24,803 nt of DNA, from positions 1-24,803 of the forward strand of contig JAGRHX010000015.1 of assembly GCA_020444775.1 (NCBI GenBank), read 5' to 3'. The DNA comes from Gammaproteobacteria bacterium. GTDB taxonomy: Bacteria; Pseudomonadota; Gammaproteobacteria; HK1. The number at the start of each line of letters is the position of its first letter. Position 1 is the first letter of the stretch. The translations under genes were made by a program, and so were the position numbers. Positions 8,077 to 15,985 of this stretch are shown one piece after another. Below the pieces are notes generated by a model, which was not told the origin of the DNA, did not search any database, and was given only the letters and a program-made list of their open reading frames with translations.

Positions 8077-9887
8077 TGCGGCTCTCCAATCAGTTTTCGG
8101 TAGACTTGTAGATGCTCGCGCACGCTCCGGTCATGGTGATGACAATTGTCGACCCATGATCGTGCATCCCGCTCGAACTTGTCCCGCCACTGCGGCTGCA
8201 TGGCGGTACGTACTGCCTCGGCGACTTCTTCGGGATTGAATGCGGGCAGAATCGGCGCGGGGTGTGCGACGATCCACTGCGTGCTGCTCGGCTGGTAGCT
8301 CATCACGACCGGTGTGCCGGCGGCAAGGGCCTGTGGCGCAGTCGCGCCGAAGTGGGGCAGCGCGATCTGGTCCAGGACAACGTCGGCGGCGTGCAGGTGA
8401 TGGATGAGTTGAATCCTACACAGTGGCGGGACCCATCTGACGTTGTCCTCACAATCCAACTCCCGGACCAACTCGCGACTGCGCTGCACATCGCGTCCCC
8501 AGTTGGTGACCACCAGCACCACATGCTCGCCAAACCAGCGTTTGATCAGCGGCAGGGCCTGGAGGTGGATATGCGTTCCCTTCACCGCCCAGTCATGACG
8601 TAGCGGACAGAAGAGCAGCAGCTCGCCAGCATACTCACGCGCCAGTGCCGCGACCGCGCCATCGTCGATGTGACGATGCTGATCGACGTCTACAGGGTGA
8701 ATCATCGGCGAGCACTTGCGTATACCCAGTTGCGCCGCGATTGGCTGGCAGTCGCCATTGGTGATGAAGGTATGGTCCGCCAACCGGTAGGCCAGTGAGG
8801 TCAGCCTGTGTAGTGCAGAGTCGCCTGCCGTGAAGTCGCGGAGTGTGCCGTGCTCGAAAGCGACGTATGGCCGTGTCCCGCTGAGCAGCAACCAGACCGG
8901 CTCGGTGCCGTAGCCCTGCACGATGTCGAAGTGGGCGCATATGCGTTGCCACAGCGGCAGGTTGGCGGCGTATGGAGCCATGTCCTCGCCGGTCAAACGG
9001 TCGCTGCGTTGCGGGAACACCTCGGCGAATCGACGTATCAGTTCTGTCCGCGATTCCGCTGGGCTCGCACAGGCGGGGGCAGCTGCGTCCGGGGTTGAGT
9101 CTGCCGATGGCCCCGGCGACGCAACGGACGATGCCACCGATGTCGATTCACTTGTCGATGATCCTGGCTGGCCGGCTGGACGTTGGCTGCGACCCGCCGG
9201 TGCCATGATTGTGGCCTTCAGGCGACTCGCCGTGCCGAACAGGGTCGTCTTGATGGCATGGAGCAGGCGGAACCCCATCCATTTCAGCTTCGCGACCAGC
9301 GACAGCAGGCGGTGACGGGTGACCCGGAGTTGGTAGCAGACGGCCGCCAGACGGGCCCGCAGCTTCGCGCACGCGGCGGAGCGCTGGAGGCGGATGGCGA
9401 TGGGCAGGAAACGCCAGAGCGCGCCGGCCTTGATCCGGCGATCGTCGAATACGGCGTCCATATAGTCCGCGCAGGGCGCGACCGGTCCCTGCACGAACCA
9501 GCGCGGGCGCTGCCAGTCCAACGTATCCCTCGCTGAGAAGCGCGGCAGATACTCGTCGCCGAAGCCGTGTCGGATATCGACCTCCTCCCACTCCGGCGTT
9601 GCCAGCGCGTGGTAGTAGTCGAATGCCAGAACCCACGCGTCTACGCCCGCGCGTCTTTGTAGCTTGGCATTGAGAAAGGCGTTGTTCGCGATGTTTCCGA
9701 CATGCAGGACTCGCAGGGGCCGGCCTTTTGCCTGCTGAAATCGGGTCAACCATTCCGCGGGGTCGACGAGCGCTGCGTCCTCTACGCTCGAGGATCCTTG
9801 CGGCGAATCATGCGCGGCCGACCATGCGCCGGGACTCGAGCTGGCGGTCGCTTGCGGTTCGACGGGCCTGCCCTTGCTCGCGGTCAT
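8073..9887 (-). CDS. Glycosyltransferase B, GT4-like, paralogue of A with a disordered insert
   Basis: A 604-residue predicted glycosyltransferase sharing the architecture of glycosyltransferase A: RPLRVLHVGNIANNAFLNA at about 56-74, AFEHGTLRDF, FITNGDC, LFCPLRHDWAVKGTHIHL and DVVLDQIALPHFGATAPQALAAG near 502-524. The EX7E positions are again P511 and Q519. Unlike A it has a serine/alanine/proline-rich segment at about residues 231-279 that looks disordered. This follows a basic helix-rich stretch (about 160-230) that may bind the membrane surface. The first 35 residues are also low in complexity. The ATG directly follows the TAG of the aminotransferase gene (TAGATG), and the stop overlaps the start of methyltransferase 1. 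Its function is inferred from the fold; donor and acceptor are unknown. Confidence 0.84.
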   Translation of the reverse strand: MTASKGRPVEPQATASSSPGAWSAAHDSPQGSSSVEDAALVDPAEWLTRFQQAKGRPLRVLHVGNIANNAFLNAKLQRRAGVDAWVLAFDYYHALATPEWEEVDIRHGFGDEYLPRFSARDTLDWQRPRWFVQGPVAPCADYMDAVFDDRRIKAGALWRFLPIAIRLQRSAACAKLRARLAAVCYQLRVTRHRLLSLVAKLKWMGFRLLHAIKTTLFGTASRLKATIMAPAGRSQRPAGQPGSSTSESTSVASSVASPGPSADSTPDAAAPACASPAESRTELIRRFAEVFPQRSDRLTGEDMAPYAANLPLWQRICAHFDIVQGYGTEPVWLLLSGTRPYVAFEHGTLRDFTAGDSALHRLTSLAYRLADHTFITNGDCQPIAAQLGIRKCSPMIHPVDVDQHRHIDDGAVAALAREYAGELLLFCPLRHDWAVKGTHIHLQALPLIKRWFGEHVVLVVTNWGRDVQRSRELVRELDCEDNVRWVPPLCRIQLIHHLHAADVVLDQIALPHFGATAPQALAAGTPVVMSYQPSSTQWIVAHPAPILPAFNPEEVAEAVRTAMQPQWRDKFERDARSWVDNCHHHDRSVREHLQVYRKLIGEPQ

Positions 9888-11033
9888 CTAGTTCACTCTG
9901 CTCAGGGCCGTATGAAGTGCTTCCACCACCTGCTGCTGGTCGGACTCGCCTATGCCCGGGAACAGCGGCAACGTGATCGTCGTATCCTCGGCATCCCGTG
10001 CAAAAGGGAAGTCTTCGGCGGACAGACCATAGCGTTCGCGGTAGTAGCCAAGGCAATGCACGGCGTGTGTTCCCGGCCGCGTCTGGATCGAACGCTCGGC
10101 AAGATGAGCCATGATTCGATTGCGACGCAGGCGCCCGCCCTCGGTGAGTCGGATCACGTACGACTGGTAGGTATGTCCAGCGCCGTCCGTACCCTCTATC
10201 GGCGACTCGAGGTCTGGTAGCGAGGCCAGCAGCTCGTGGTAGCGCAGCGCCGCGGCATGTCGCTCGGCGAGCAGGCCATCGAGGCGCTGCAGCTGTGCGA
10301 CACCAACTGCTGCCTGAATGTCGGACATACGCAGATTGAAGCCGAGTACCTCGAAGCGTGCCATCGTCCAGGGACCATGTGGTTCGACCTCTTCCGGCTC
10401 TGGACCGGTCGCACCGTGATTGCGCAGGGCCCGAACGCGTCTGGCCAGCTCGTCGTCTCCGGTGCTGACCATGCCTCCCTCACCGGTGGTGACGACCTTG
10501 CGCGGGTGAAAGGAGAAACAGCCCAGGTCGCCCAATGTGCCCACGGGTCGACCGCGGTAGCTGGTGCCGATTGCGCAAGCGGCATCCTCGATCACGGCTA
10601 TTCCACGGGGTTGGGTGATCTTCAGTATCGGTTCCATGTCGGCAGCCAGACCAAACAGGTGCACGACGACCACGGCCCGGGTTCGTTCGCTGATCGCGTC
10701 CAGCAGTTTCGCTGGATCGAGGTTGAAGGTCCTCGGATCGATATCGACGAAGCGTACTTCGGCACCCATGTATCGCGCACAGTGGGCCGAGGTGACCCAG
10801 GTGAAAGCGGGCACTATCACCTCGTCGCCGGGCCCGAGCTCGAGCGCTGCCGCGGCCAGATGCAGGGCCGCCGTGCAAGATGTGGTTGCCAGCGCGTGCC
10901 TGCTTGCATGCCGCTCGGCGAAGCTTTTCTCGAACTCGTCTACATACGGTCCCTGCGTTACCCAGCCGCTCGCCAGGCACCGCCGTAGGTACTCGATCTC
11001 TTCGTCCCCGAACGCGGGAAAGGTTAGCTGCAT
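9888..11033 (-). CDS. DegT/DnrJ/EryC1/StrS-family sugar aminotransferase
   Basis: A 381-residue PLP-dependent enzyme that would transfer an amino group, usually from glutamate, to a keto-sugar nucleotide. The N-terminus has GWVTQGPYVDEFEK, then ATTSCTAALHLA (phosphate-binding region), EVIVPAFTWVTS, VIEDAACAIG with the PLP-ring aspartate D150, and SFHPRKVVTTGEGG with the Schiff-base lysine K179. NLRMSDIQAAVG in the C-terminal half is also diagnostic. Length is normal for the family. It starts 12 bases after the sulfotransferase stop, with AGGA about 10 bases before the ATG. The keto-sugar it uses would need a 4,6-dehydratase or oxidase, and none is obvious in the window. Its product is a natural substrate for the LpxD-like acyltransferase of the same operon. 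Confidence 0.95.
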   Translation of the reverse strand: MQLTFPAFGDEEIEYLRRCLASGWVTQGPYVDEFEKSFAERHASRHALATTSCTAALHLAAAALELGPGDEVIVPAFTWVTSAHCARYMGAEVRFVDIDPRTFNLDPAKLLDAISERTRAVVVVHLFGLAADMEPILKITQPRGIAVIEDAACAIGTSYRGRPVGTLGDLGCFSFHPRKVVTTGEGGMVSTGDDELARRVRALRNHGATGPEPEEVEPHGPWTMARFEVLGFNLRMSDIQAAVGVAQLQRLDGLLAERHAAALRYHELLASLPDLESPIEGTDGAGHTYQSYVIRLTEGGRLRRNRIMAHLAERSIQTRPGTHAVHCLGYYRERYGLSAEDFPFARDAEDTTITLPLFPGIGESDQQQVVEALHTALSRVN

Positions 11034-11045
11034 GCTGCTTTGATC

Positions 11046-12089
11046 CTAGCTGTTTGGGTCGAACGCCGGCTCGTTCGTCCGGGGCCCAGCCGAACGGTCC
11101 GCGTGCTCTGCCAACGCCCTGTCCACGCTCGTGCACAGGGCTGGTGGCAGCAAGGCGCCGCTCGCCATATGCAGATCCGGTAGCGGTTCGCGACGCAGAG
11201 CAGGCAGGTGCCCCAGCTCGCCGAGTCTCTCTCTGACGAGCTCGATAACACGCTGTGGAGACCGTATCAGCTGCTCGTATGATACATCCAGACGGCGCGT
11301 CTCCAGGCCCGAGAGCTCCTCGTCGAGGTCGCCTAGCGTGCCCAGGTATTGACGCACCACCGATACCGCGGGATCGGTTTCGTGCTCGATCTCCGGGAAA
11401 TTGGACGGCTTCACTGACCACCAGCTATCGAAGCGACCATAGCGGGCCTTGCGAGCCGCCAGTATCGAGCGACAGGCCGGGCCGGCCTCCCTGACGATGT
11501 TGATGAACAGCGCATTCGGATGAGCGTGCGCCAGCAGCTGGGCGTTCAGTCCGCAGATGACGTTCTTGAACAGCACTGGAAGCCCAAAGCCGCCGAGCAG
11601 CTCGTGTCGGAGCGTGTCGCCGAGTGCGCGTACATCGATATGTTCTCGAGCGACGGTGTCCAGTCGGTGCGTCGGCTGAGCATCCAGCTTCAACCAGTGT
11701 CGCCAGAAGTAGCCGAACTCGTGATGACCGGCCGGCTCGCGGGTCACGCCGTGCCGCGAGTCGAACGCGGTCTGGGCCACGGCATCGGCGCCGAGCACCG
11801 CTCGTGACAGGACCACGCCGACCAGGGGGCGAAGGTAGAAGCGCGCGACGATGTTGTCGATATAGCCCAGCCGCAGAGCGTGTATGAGCACCTGGGCAAG
11901 CAGGGTCGTGCCCGAGCGTGGTGCGCCGACCACGTAGATCAGCGGTAACTCGGCTATCTCGGCGGGCACATGCCAGGCAAGTGGCAGCGCCTGGCAGGCC
12001 TGATTCACCTGCAGCAGCAAGTGCTCCGAGTCCGCATCCTTGGCGTATTCGGGCAGGCGTTGCCCTGCGTCGTGCGGGTCGCTCAGCAT
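11046..12089 (-). CDS. Sulfotransferase, PAPS-dependent type
   Basis: A 347-residue protein whose clear signature is the 5'-phosphosulfate-binding loop GAPRSGTTLLAQ at residues 55-66, preceded by the beta strand LPLIYVV. A possible 3'-phosphate-binding stretch is FINIVREAGPACRSILAARKARYGRF. It would transfer sulfate from PAPS to a hydroxyl or amine, probably a sugar of this glycan. The start at 12087-12089 overlaps the end of FemAB-like GNAT 1 by 7 bases. No PAPS-synthesis genes are nearby, so PAPS would come from general sulfate assimilation. There is no membrane segment, so sulfation would happen before export. Bacterial proteins of this fold can have other substrates, including lipids and peptides. 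Confidence 0.88.
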   Translation of the reverse strand: MLSDPHDAGQRLPEYAKDADSEHLLLQVNQACQALPLAWHVPAEIAELPLIYVVGAPRSGTTLLAQVLIHALRLGYIDNIVARFYLRPLVGVVLSRAVLGADAVAQTAFDSRHGVTREPAGHHEFGYFWRHWLKLDAQPTHRLDTVAREHIDVRALGDTLRHELLGGFGLPVLFKNVICGLNAQLLAHAHPNALFINIVREAGPACRSILAARKARYGRFDSWWSVKPSNFPEIEHETDPAVSVVRQYLGTLGDLDEELSGLETRRLDVSYEQLIRSPQRVIELVRERLGELGHLPALRREPLPDLHMASGALLPPALCTSVDRALAEHADRSAGPRTNEPAFDPNS

Positions 12090-13156
12090 GACTGCTTCAA
12101 CCAGTGACTCGGATAGCAGTAGTAGTAGGGCAAGGCCTGGAGTGCCCGGTCGACCTCGTTCGGGTCAGGGGCGTGGTCCGACCAGCTACCCGACACCAGA
12201 TAGCTGTATGGCCGTGACTCGGCGCCCCAGCCTGCCTTGAAATGCAGCAGGGAGGTCTGGGTCTGCCAGGTGCCTCCCCAGTTCCAGTTCCGGTACCCCT
12301 GCGCCGAGGTCTCGAGCATCGCCCGATAGATCAAGAACGACAGCGCCTGCCGCGAGCGATACTCCTGACGAACGACCGGCGTGATGTACTCTACCGTATC
12401 CCGCCACAGCAGCAGCAGAAGGGCGGCCGCCGGCGTGCCTTCACAGCGTGCCAGCGACAGACGCAGCCCGGATGGTCCGAAGCAGCGTCTGAGGGCTTCG
12501 AAATGTGGCCAGGGCTTGGACCTGCCACCGAGCGCGCTCATGTTCTCCCGATGGGTCTGATACAAGAAGCACCAGGCCTCATCGTCCGATCTCAGTTCCT
12601 CGACGAAGCCTTGCTTCAAGGACTTGCGAACCAGGTTTCGCGTCTTCTGCGAGAGATGCGCGAGCAACGCGCCCGGTTGATCCTCCTCAGTAGCCGGCAT
12701 CGTCGTCACCTGACCGATGCGCGTGTCGCCCAGCCGCGCGCCTGTATGCGCCACATAGCGAGCTCGAAATGCTTCTTCGCTTGCGGTCAACACCATCGTC
12801 GCGGACAGAACGTCAGGCGCCAAAGCCCTCTCATGCCAGGCCTCGAGCAGGGCGTGACGAGCAGCGTCGTCACTCGGGTCTTGCAGTACACAACCGCCGT
12901 GGGATCCGAACCACGGCAGGCTGTTCAGCACGAGGCCCCTATCGGGAACGGTACCGGTGCAGAACGGTAGGACACCGACGATCGAATCTGCCTTACGAGC
13001 GATGAGACAGTCCGGCGTACCACCGGCCGTCGCAGCGAGGAATTGCGCGAAGGCCCGGCTGGCGTAGATCGTACCGGCCTCGCAGCTCTGTACGAAGGCG
13101 TCATACTCGGGACAAGTGGCGGGATCGAGGCGCTCGATATGCAGCGACGATGACAT
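12083..13156 (-). CDS. FemAB-like GNAT-fold acyltransferase 1
   Basis: A 357-residue protein of the FemAB/BioF2-like GNAT group. Visible features are an N-terminal half with PEYDAFVQSC, IYASRAFAQFLA and IVGVLPFC. A basic KTRNLVRKSLKQGF segment is followed by a second half with LSLARCEGTPAAALLLLLW, YRSRQALSFLIYRAML and NWGGTWQTQTSLLHFKAGWGA. The last block matches the typical end of FemAB-like domains. Family members transfer aminoacyl groups from tRNA, or acyl groups from carriers, to amines. In exopolysaccharide loci such proteins are common but their reaction is mostly unproven. The gene starts 27 bases after glycosyltransferase C with AGGA before its ATG, and ends inside the sulfotransferase start. 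Confidence 0.83.
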   Translation of the reverse strand: MSSSLHIERLDPATCPEYDAFVQSCEAGTIYASRAFAQFLAATAGGTPDCLIARKADSIVGVLPFCTGTVPDRGLVLNSLPWFGSHGGCVLQDPSDDAARHALLEAWHERALAPDVLSATMVLTASEEAFRARYVAHTGARLGDTRIGQVTTMPATEEDQPGALLAHLSQKTRNLVRKSLKQGFVEELRSDDEAWCFLYQTHRENMSALGGRSKPWPHFEALRRCFGPSGLRLSLARCEGTPAAALLLLLWRDTVEYITPVVRQEYRSRQALSFLIYRAMLETSAQGYRNWNWGGTWQTQTSLLHFKAGWGAESRPYSYLVSGSWSDHAPDPNEVDRALQALPYYYCYPSHWLKQSC

Positions 13157-13183
13157 TCGGTGTGTTCCTGCTCCGCTTGTCGC

Positions 13184-14842
13184 TCAGTCGTCAGCCGACT
13201 GACCCGGAAACTCCGGCGCCGAGCTCAATGCCTGGGCATGATACTCCCTTTCAACCTTGCTGATTGGGTTCGCCAATGGCGACCGGCCGTGGCTGAAGAC
13301 GTGTCCGCGCGCGGTCGCAATCAGGAGATCCCTGCAAACCGGCGCCCACTTGCCGGAACCGTGATTGATCTGGAACCAGCGTCGGTGCTCGCGGCTCGCG
13401 GCTTCCCGGGTCTCGCGACTGCTGGCCAGCGTGGTCAGCGCGGTGGCCACCTCTTCGGCGCTGGCGGCGTTAAGGACCGGCGGCGCGCCGGTCTCGCAAA
13501 GTGCCTGGTATTGTTCGCCCTCGAGTCGCATCACCACAGGCAGACCGCAGGCCATCGCTTCGAGCGCGCTGGCCCCGAAGTAGCCGATACGAAACTGCTC
13601 GAGCAGGCAGTCGGAGGCGCGTAGGTAGTCGATCAGGCGCCGTTTGGCCGCCGGCCGGACCACCAGCACGCGGTCACCCAGACCCTGCTCGCCCAACCAG
13701 GTCTGCACCGGCCGAAGGTCTCGTCCCCATCCGAGCAGGACGAGACGAGCCCCGGGAAAGCGGTTGGCGAATCGGGCGAAACCCTCCAGGCCGACCAGCG
13801 AGCCTTTGTCCTCGAAATCCATGCGGGCCGTGGAGAGGACGAAGAAATCGCCGCCGGTACGAGCCTCCCAGTCAGGTCTGGCCTTGCCCTCACCCGGGCT
13901 ATAGCGCTCCTCGTCGAGGAAGAAGGGGACGTATACGACGTTCCGGAACCCGTAGCGTCGCGCGTGCGCATAGGTCCAGGGATTGGAAGCAAGTATCGCG
14001 TTGGAGCAGGCGAATGCGCGCCGTTGGATATGTCCGAGCAGATCGCCCCGAGAGCACTCGACCCAGATCTCACCCCCAGTGTGGGCGGTCAGGTACGGTC
14101 TGTTGGCCAGATAGGCAAGATAGGGAACCTGTGCGGAGAGCAAAGCATCATATCGACCCAGCTCGCGTAGCAATGGCTCGTAGCAGAAGTAATCGGAGAA
14201 GCGGAACACATCGGCACGGCGCGCGAATTGAAAGCGTTCGGGCCAGCCAGGCTTGCGCTCGTTCATCAGCGACTGGATCATGCTGCCGAAATCGGTGCAG
14301 GTGTCGGGTGAATAGGTACCCTCGACCGGTGACAGCTTGAAGCCGTGCTCGGTCAGTCGGTCGAAATCCATCTCATCGAGCGGCAGTTCCCGGTCGCTTT
14401 CCTCCCAGGCGGGTTGACTCATCACGAATCTGTCGTGTGGGTGGATATAGATGTCCACATCCACGCCTTGACGCCGAAGCGCTGCGGCTCGCACATAGAG
14501 GTAATTGGCCAGGTTGCCAACGAACGCGAAGCGATGCGGTGTGGCATCGCGTCCGCTGATTTCCGCTGCCAGCGCCCACACCTGCTCGCTATAGTTGCGT
14601 GCCGCTCGCAGGTTCTCCGCGGTGAGCCAGGGATGTCGCCACGGTTCATGGTCCCAGCTCTTCCAGGCTGACACCGAGCTTGCACGCAGCGTGTGCAGGG
14701 CGCGTGCCCGGTGGTCCGGTCGCAGACGCAAGGCGAGCTCCGCCACCCAGCGTTCGAACCGCAGCCGGTTCCGGAGGCAACCGCGCGGTGCGCGATAGAG
14801 GCTGTTGGACGCAACCAGGGCTTGCTCGAACTCACCCGCCAT
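13184..14842 (-). CDS. Glycosyltransferase C, GT4-like, distant relative of A and B
   Basis: A 552-residue predicted glycosyltransferase. It shares with A and B the N-proximal pattern FAFVGNLANYLYVRAAALRR followed by QPAWEESD, and a C-terminal donor region LLEQFRIGYFGASALEAMACGLPVVM at about 413-438. Here the first glutamate of EX7E is glycine (G420) but the second, E428, is kept, as in GT4 subfamilies with a DQ...GxYG pattern. Other blocks are LSTARMDFEDKGSLVGLEGFARF and RLVLLGWGRDL, typical of GT4 donor domains. An extra N-terminal segment of about 110 residues precedes the GT-B fold. It starts 7 bases after the Kelch gene stop. The sequence does not say which sugar it moves. Confidence 0.84.
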   Translation of the reverse strand: MAGEFEQALVASNSLYRAPRGCLRNRLRFERWVAELALRLRPDHRARALHTLRASSVSAWKSWDHEPWRHPWLTAENLRAARNYSEQVWALAAEISGRDATPHRFAFVGNLANYLYVRAAALRRQGVDVDIYIHPHDRFVMSQPAWEESDRELPLDEMDFDRLTEHGFKLSPVEGTYSPDTCTDFGSMIQSLMNERKPGWPERFQFARRADVFRFSDYFCYEPLLRELGRYDALLSAQVPYLAYLANRPYLTAHTGGEIWVECSRGDLLGHIQRRAFACSNAILASNPWTYAHARRYGFRNVVYVPFFLDEERYSPGEGKARPDWEARTGGDFFVLSTARMDFEDKGSLVGLEGFARFANRFPGARLVLLGWGRDLRPVQTWLGEQGLGDRVLVVRPAAKRRLIDYLRASDCLLEQFRIGYFGASALEAMACGLPVVMRLEGEQYQALCETGAPPVLNAASAEEVATALTTLASSRETREAASREHRRWFQINHGSGKWAPVCRDLLIATARGHVFSHGRSPLANPISKVEREYHAQALSSAPEFPGQSADD

Positions 14843-14849
14843 CGATTCG

Positions 14850-15974
14850 CTACCAGAGGACCGGATCGTCGTCTCGCTGCCCCTGCAGGCAGCGCCACGA
14901 GAAGTCCCGAAGGTCCAGTCGCCACAGATCGCTCACGTGTCCATGCAGGCCTTCTCCACCCCACAGGTACATGTGGTCATCACGTCGCGCTACGCCTGAC
15001 TTCGCGTGAAAGCCTGGTCGTTCGGTGCTGCCATCGTAGATATGCGGGCTGTCGCCGTGGATGGGCCGCCAGCGGCCGCTTGCGAACTCGAGCATCCACA
15101 GGTCGCTGAAGTTCGATACGGGCGGGATGCGTGAGCGTCCACCGAACATCACCAGGCCATCTGGCACTCTGACCATTGCGGCACAGTAGCGAGGCGCTGG
15201 CACGTCCAGACCTTTTTGATCGGGAGCGAGCAACGCCCAGCGCTCGTCCCTGAAGTCGAATCGCCAGGCATCGATATGGTCTCCGTCGTCGCTGAAGCCA
15301 CCGCAGACATAGAACCCGTCGTCGTCCTGCGCGGTCATGCAGCCATAGCGGTCGGCTGGCCAGTGCCCTTGACTGCCGTAGTCCTTGGACGGAGGTGCGG
15401 GAACCTCGCGCCACTGCGAGTTCTCGCGGATCCAGAGATCGGACATCTTTCGCTTGCCCAGTGCATCCTCGGTATAGCCGCCGTACAGATAAAGTCGATT
15501 CGGCACGGCCGCCATCACGGGCGTGTAGCGCGCGGGCGGGCGTAGCGGCGGCGAATGCTGCGCTCGGCTCGACGATAATTTGGGTTCAATACAATTCCAG
15601 CGCTCAGCGACCGGCTCGTAGCTCCAGAGATCGTCGATGAAGTTGTGTCGCAGCCGTCCGTTCCCAGCCGACTCTACCCCCGAACCGCCCCACAGCAGCA
15701 GTGCTTCAGTGGTGCTTACCCATCCAGCGCATCTGCGCCGCTCCGGCCAGATGACGTCGTGCTCGATGAGGCTCCAGTCCAGGCTGTCGATGTCCAGTCG
15801 CCAGAGCTCGTCAGTGACGTCCAGATATGACTCGCTCAATGTGTGTGCACCCACACCGCCGAACATATAAAGCGAATCGCCAAAGTTCACCAAGGCCGGT
15901 GACCGACGGGATGTGGGACGCGCAGCGGATGCCACACGCTCCGGCGAGTCTGTATGCTTGATGTCAGATGACAT
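14850..15974 (-). CDS. Kelch-repeat beta-propeller protein, six repeats
   Basis: A 374-residue protein made almost entirely of six Kelch repeats. Each has a hydrophobic strand ending in a Gly-Gly pair (residues 39-40, 96-97, 165-166, 225-226, 278-279, 339-340), a DLW or DAW-type strand, and a conserved tryptophan (67, 126, 188, 246, 302, 360). This predicts a six-bladed propeller filling the chain, with only about 24 extra residues at the N-terminus. I see no signal peptide, membrane segment or attached catalytic domain, so it is probably cytoplasmic. The frame is open to 16109, but that would overlap the upstream gene; the ATG at 15972-15974 lies 11 bases after its stop. Kelch propellers usually act as protein- or ligand-binding scaffolds, and some, such as galactose oxidase and N-acetylneuraminate epimerase (NanM), act on sugars. 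Which applies here is unknown. Confidence 0.88.
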   Translation of the reverse strand: MSSDIKHTDSPERVASAARPTSRRSPALVNFGDSLYMFGGVGAHTLSESYLDVTDELWRLDIDSLDWSLIEHDVIWPERRRCAGWVSTTEALLLWGGSGVESAGNGRLRHNFIDDLWSYEPVAERWNCIEPKLSSSRAQHSPPLRPPARYTPVMAAVPNRLYLYGGYTEDALGKRKMSDLWIRENSQWREVPAPPSKDYGSQGHWPADRYGCMTAQDDDGFYVCGGFSDDGDHIDAWRFDFRDERWALLAPDQKGLDVPAPRYCAAMVRVPDGLVMFGGRSRIPPVSNFSDLWMLEFASGRWRPIHGDSPHIYDGSTERPGFHAKSGVARRDDHMYLWGGEGLHGHVSDLWRLDLRDFSWRCLQGQRDDDPVLW

Positions 15975-15985
15975 GGTAATCCGGT

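Noticed and set aside
10236..10988. A 250-codon rightward open frame opposite the aminotransferase
   Set aside because: It is antisense to the PLP-binding motifs and has no family resemblance.
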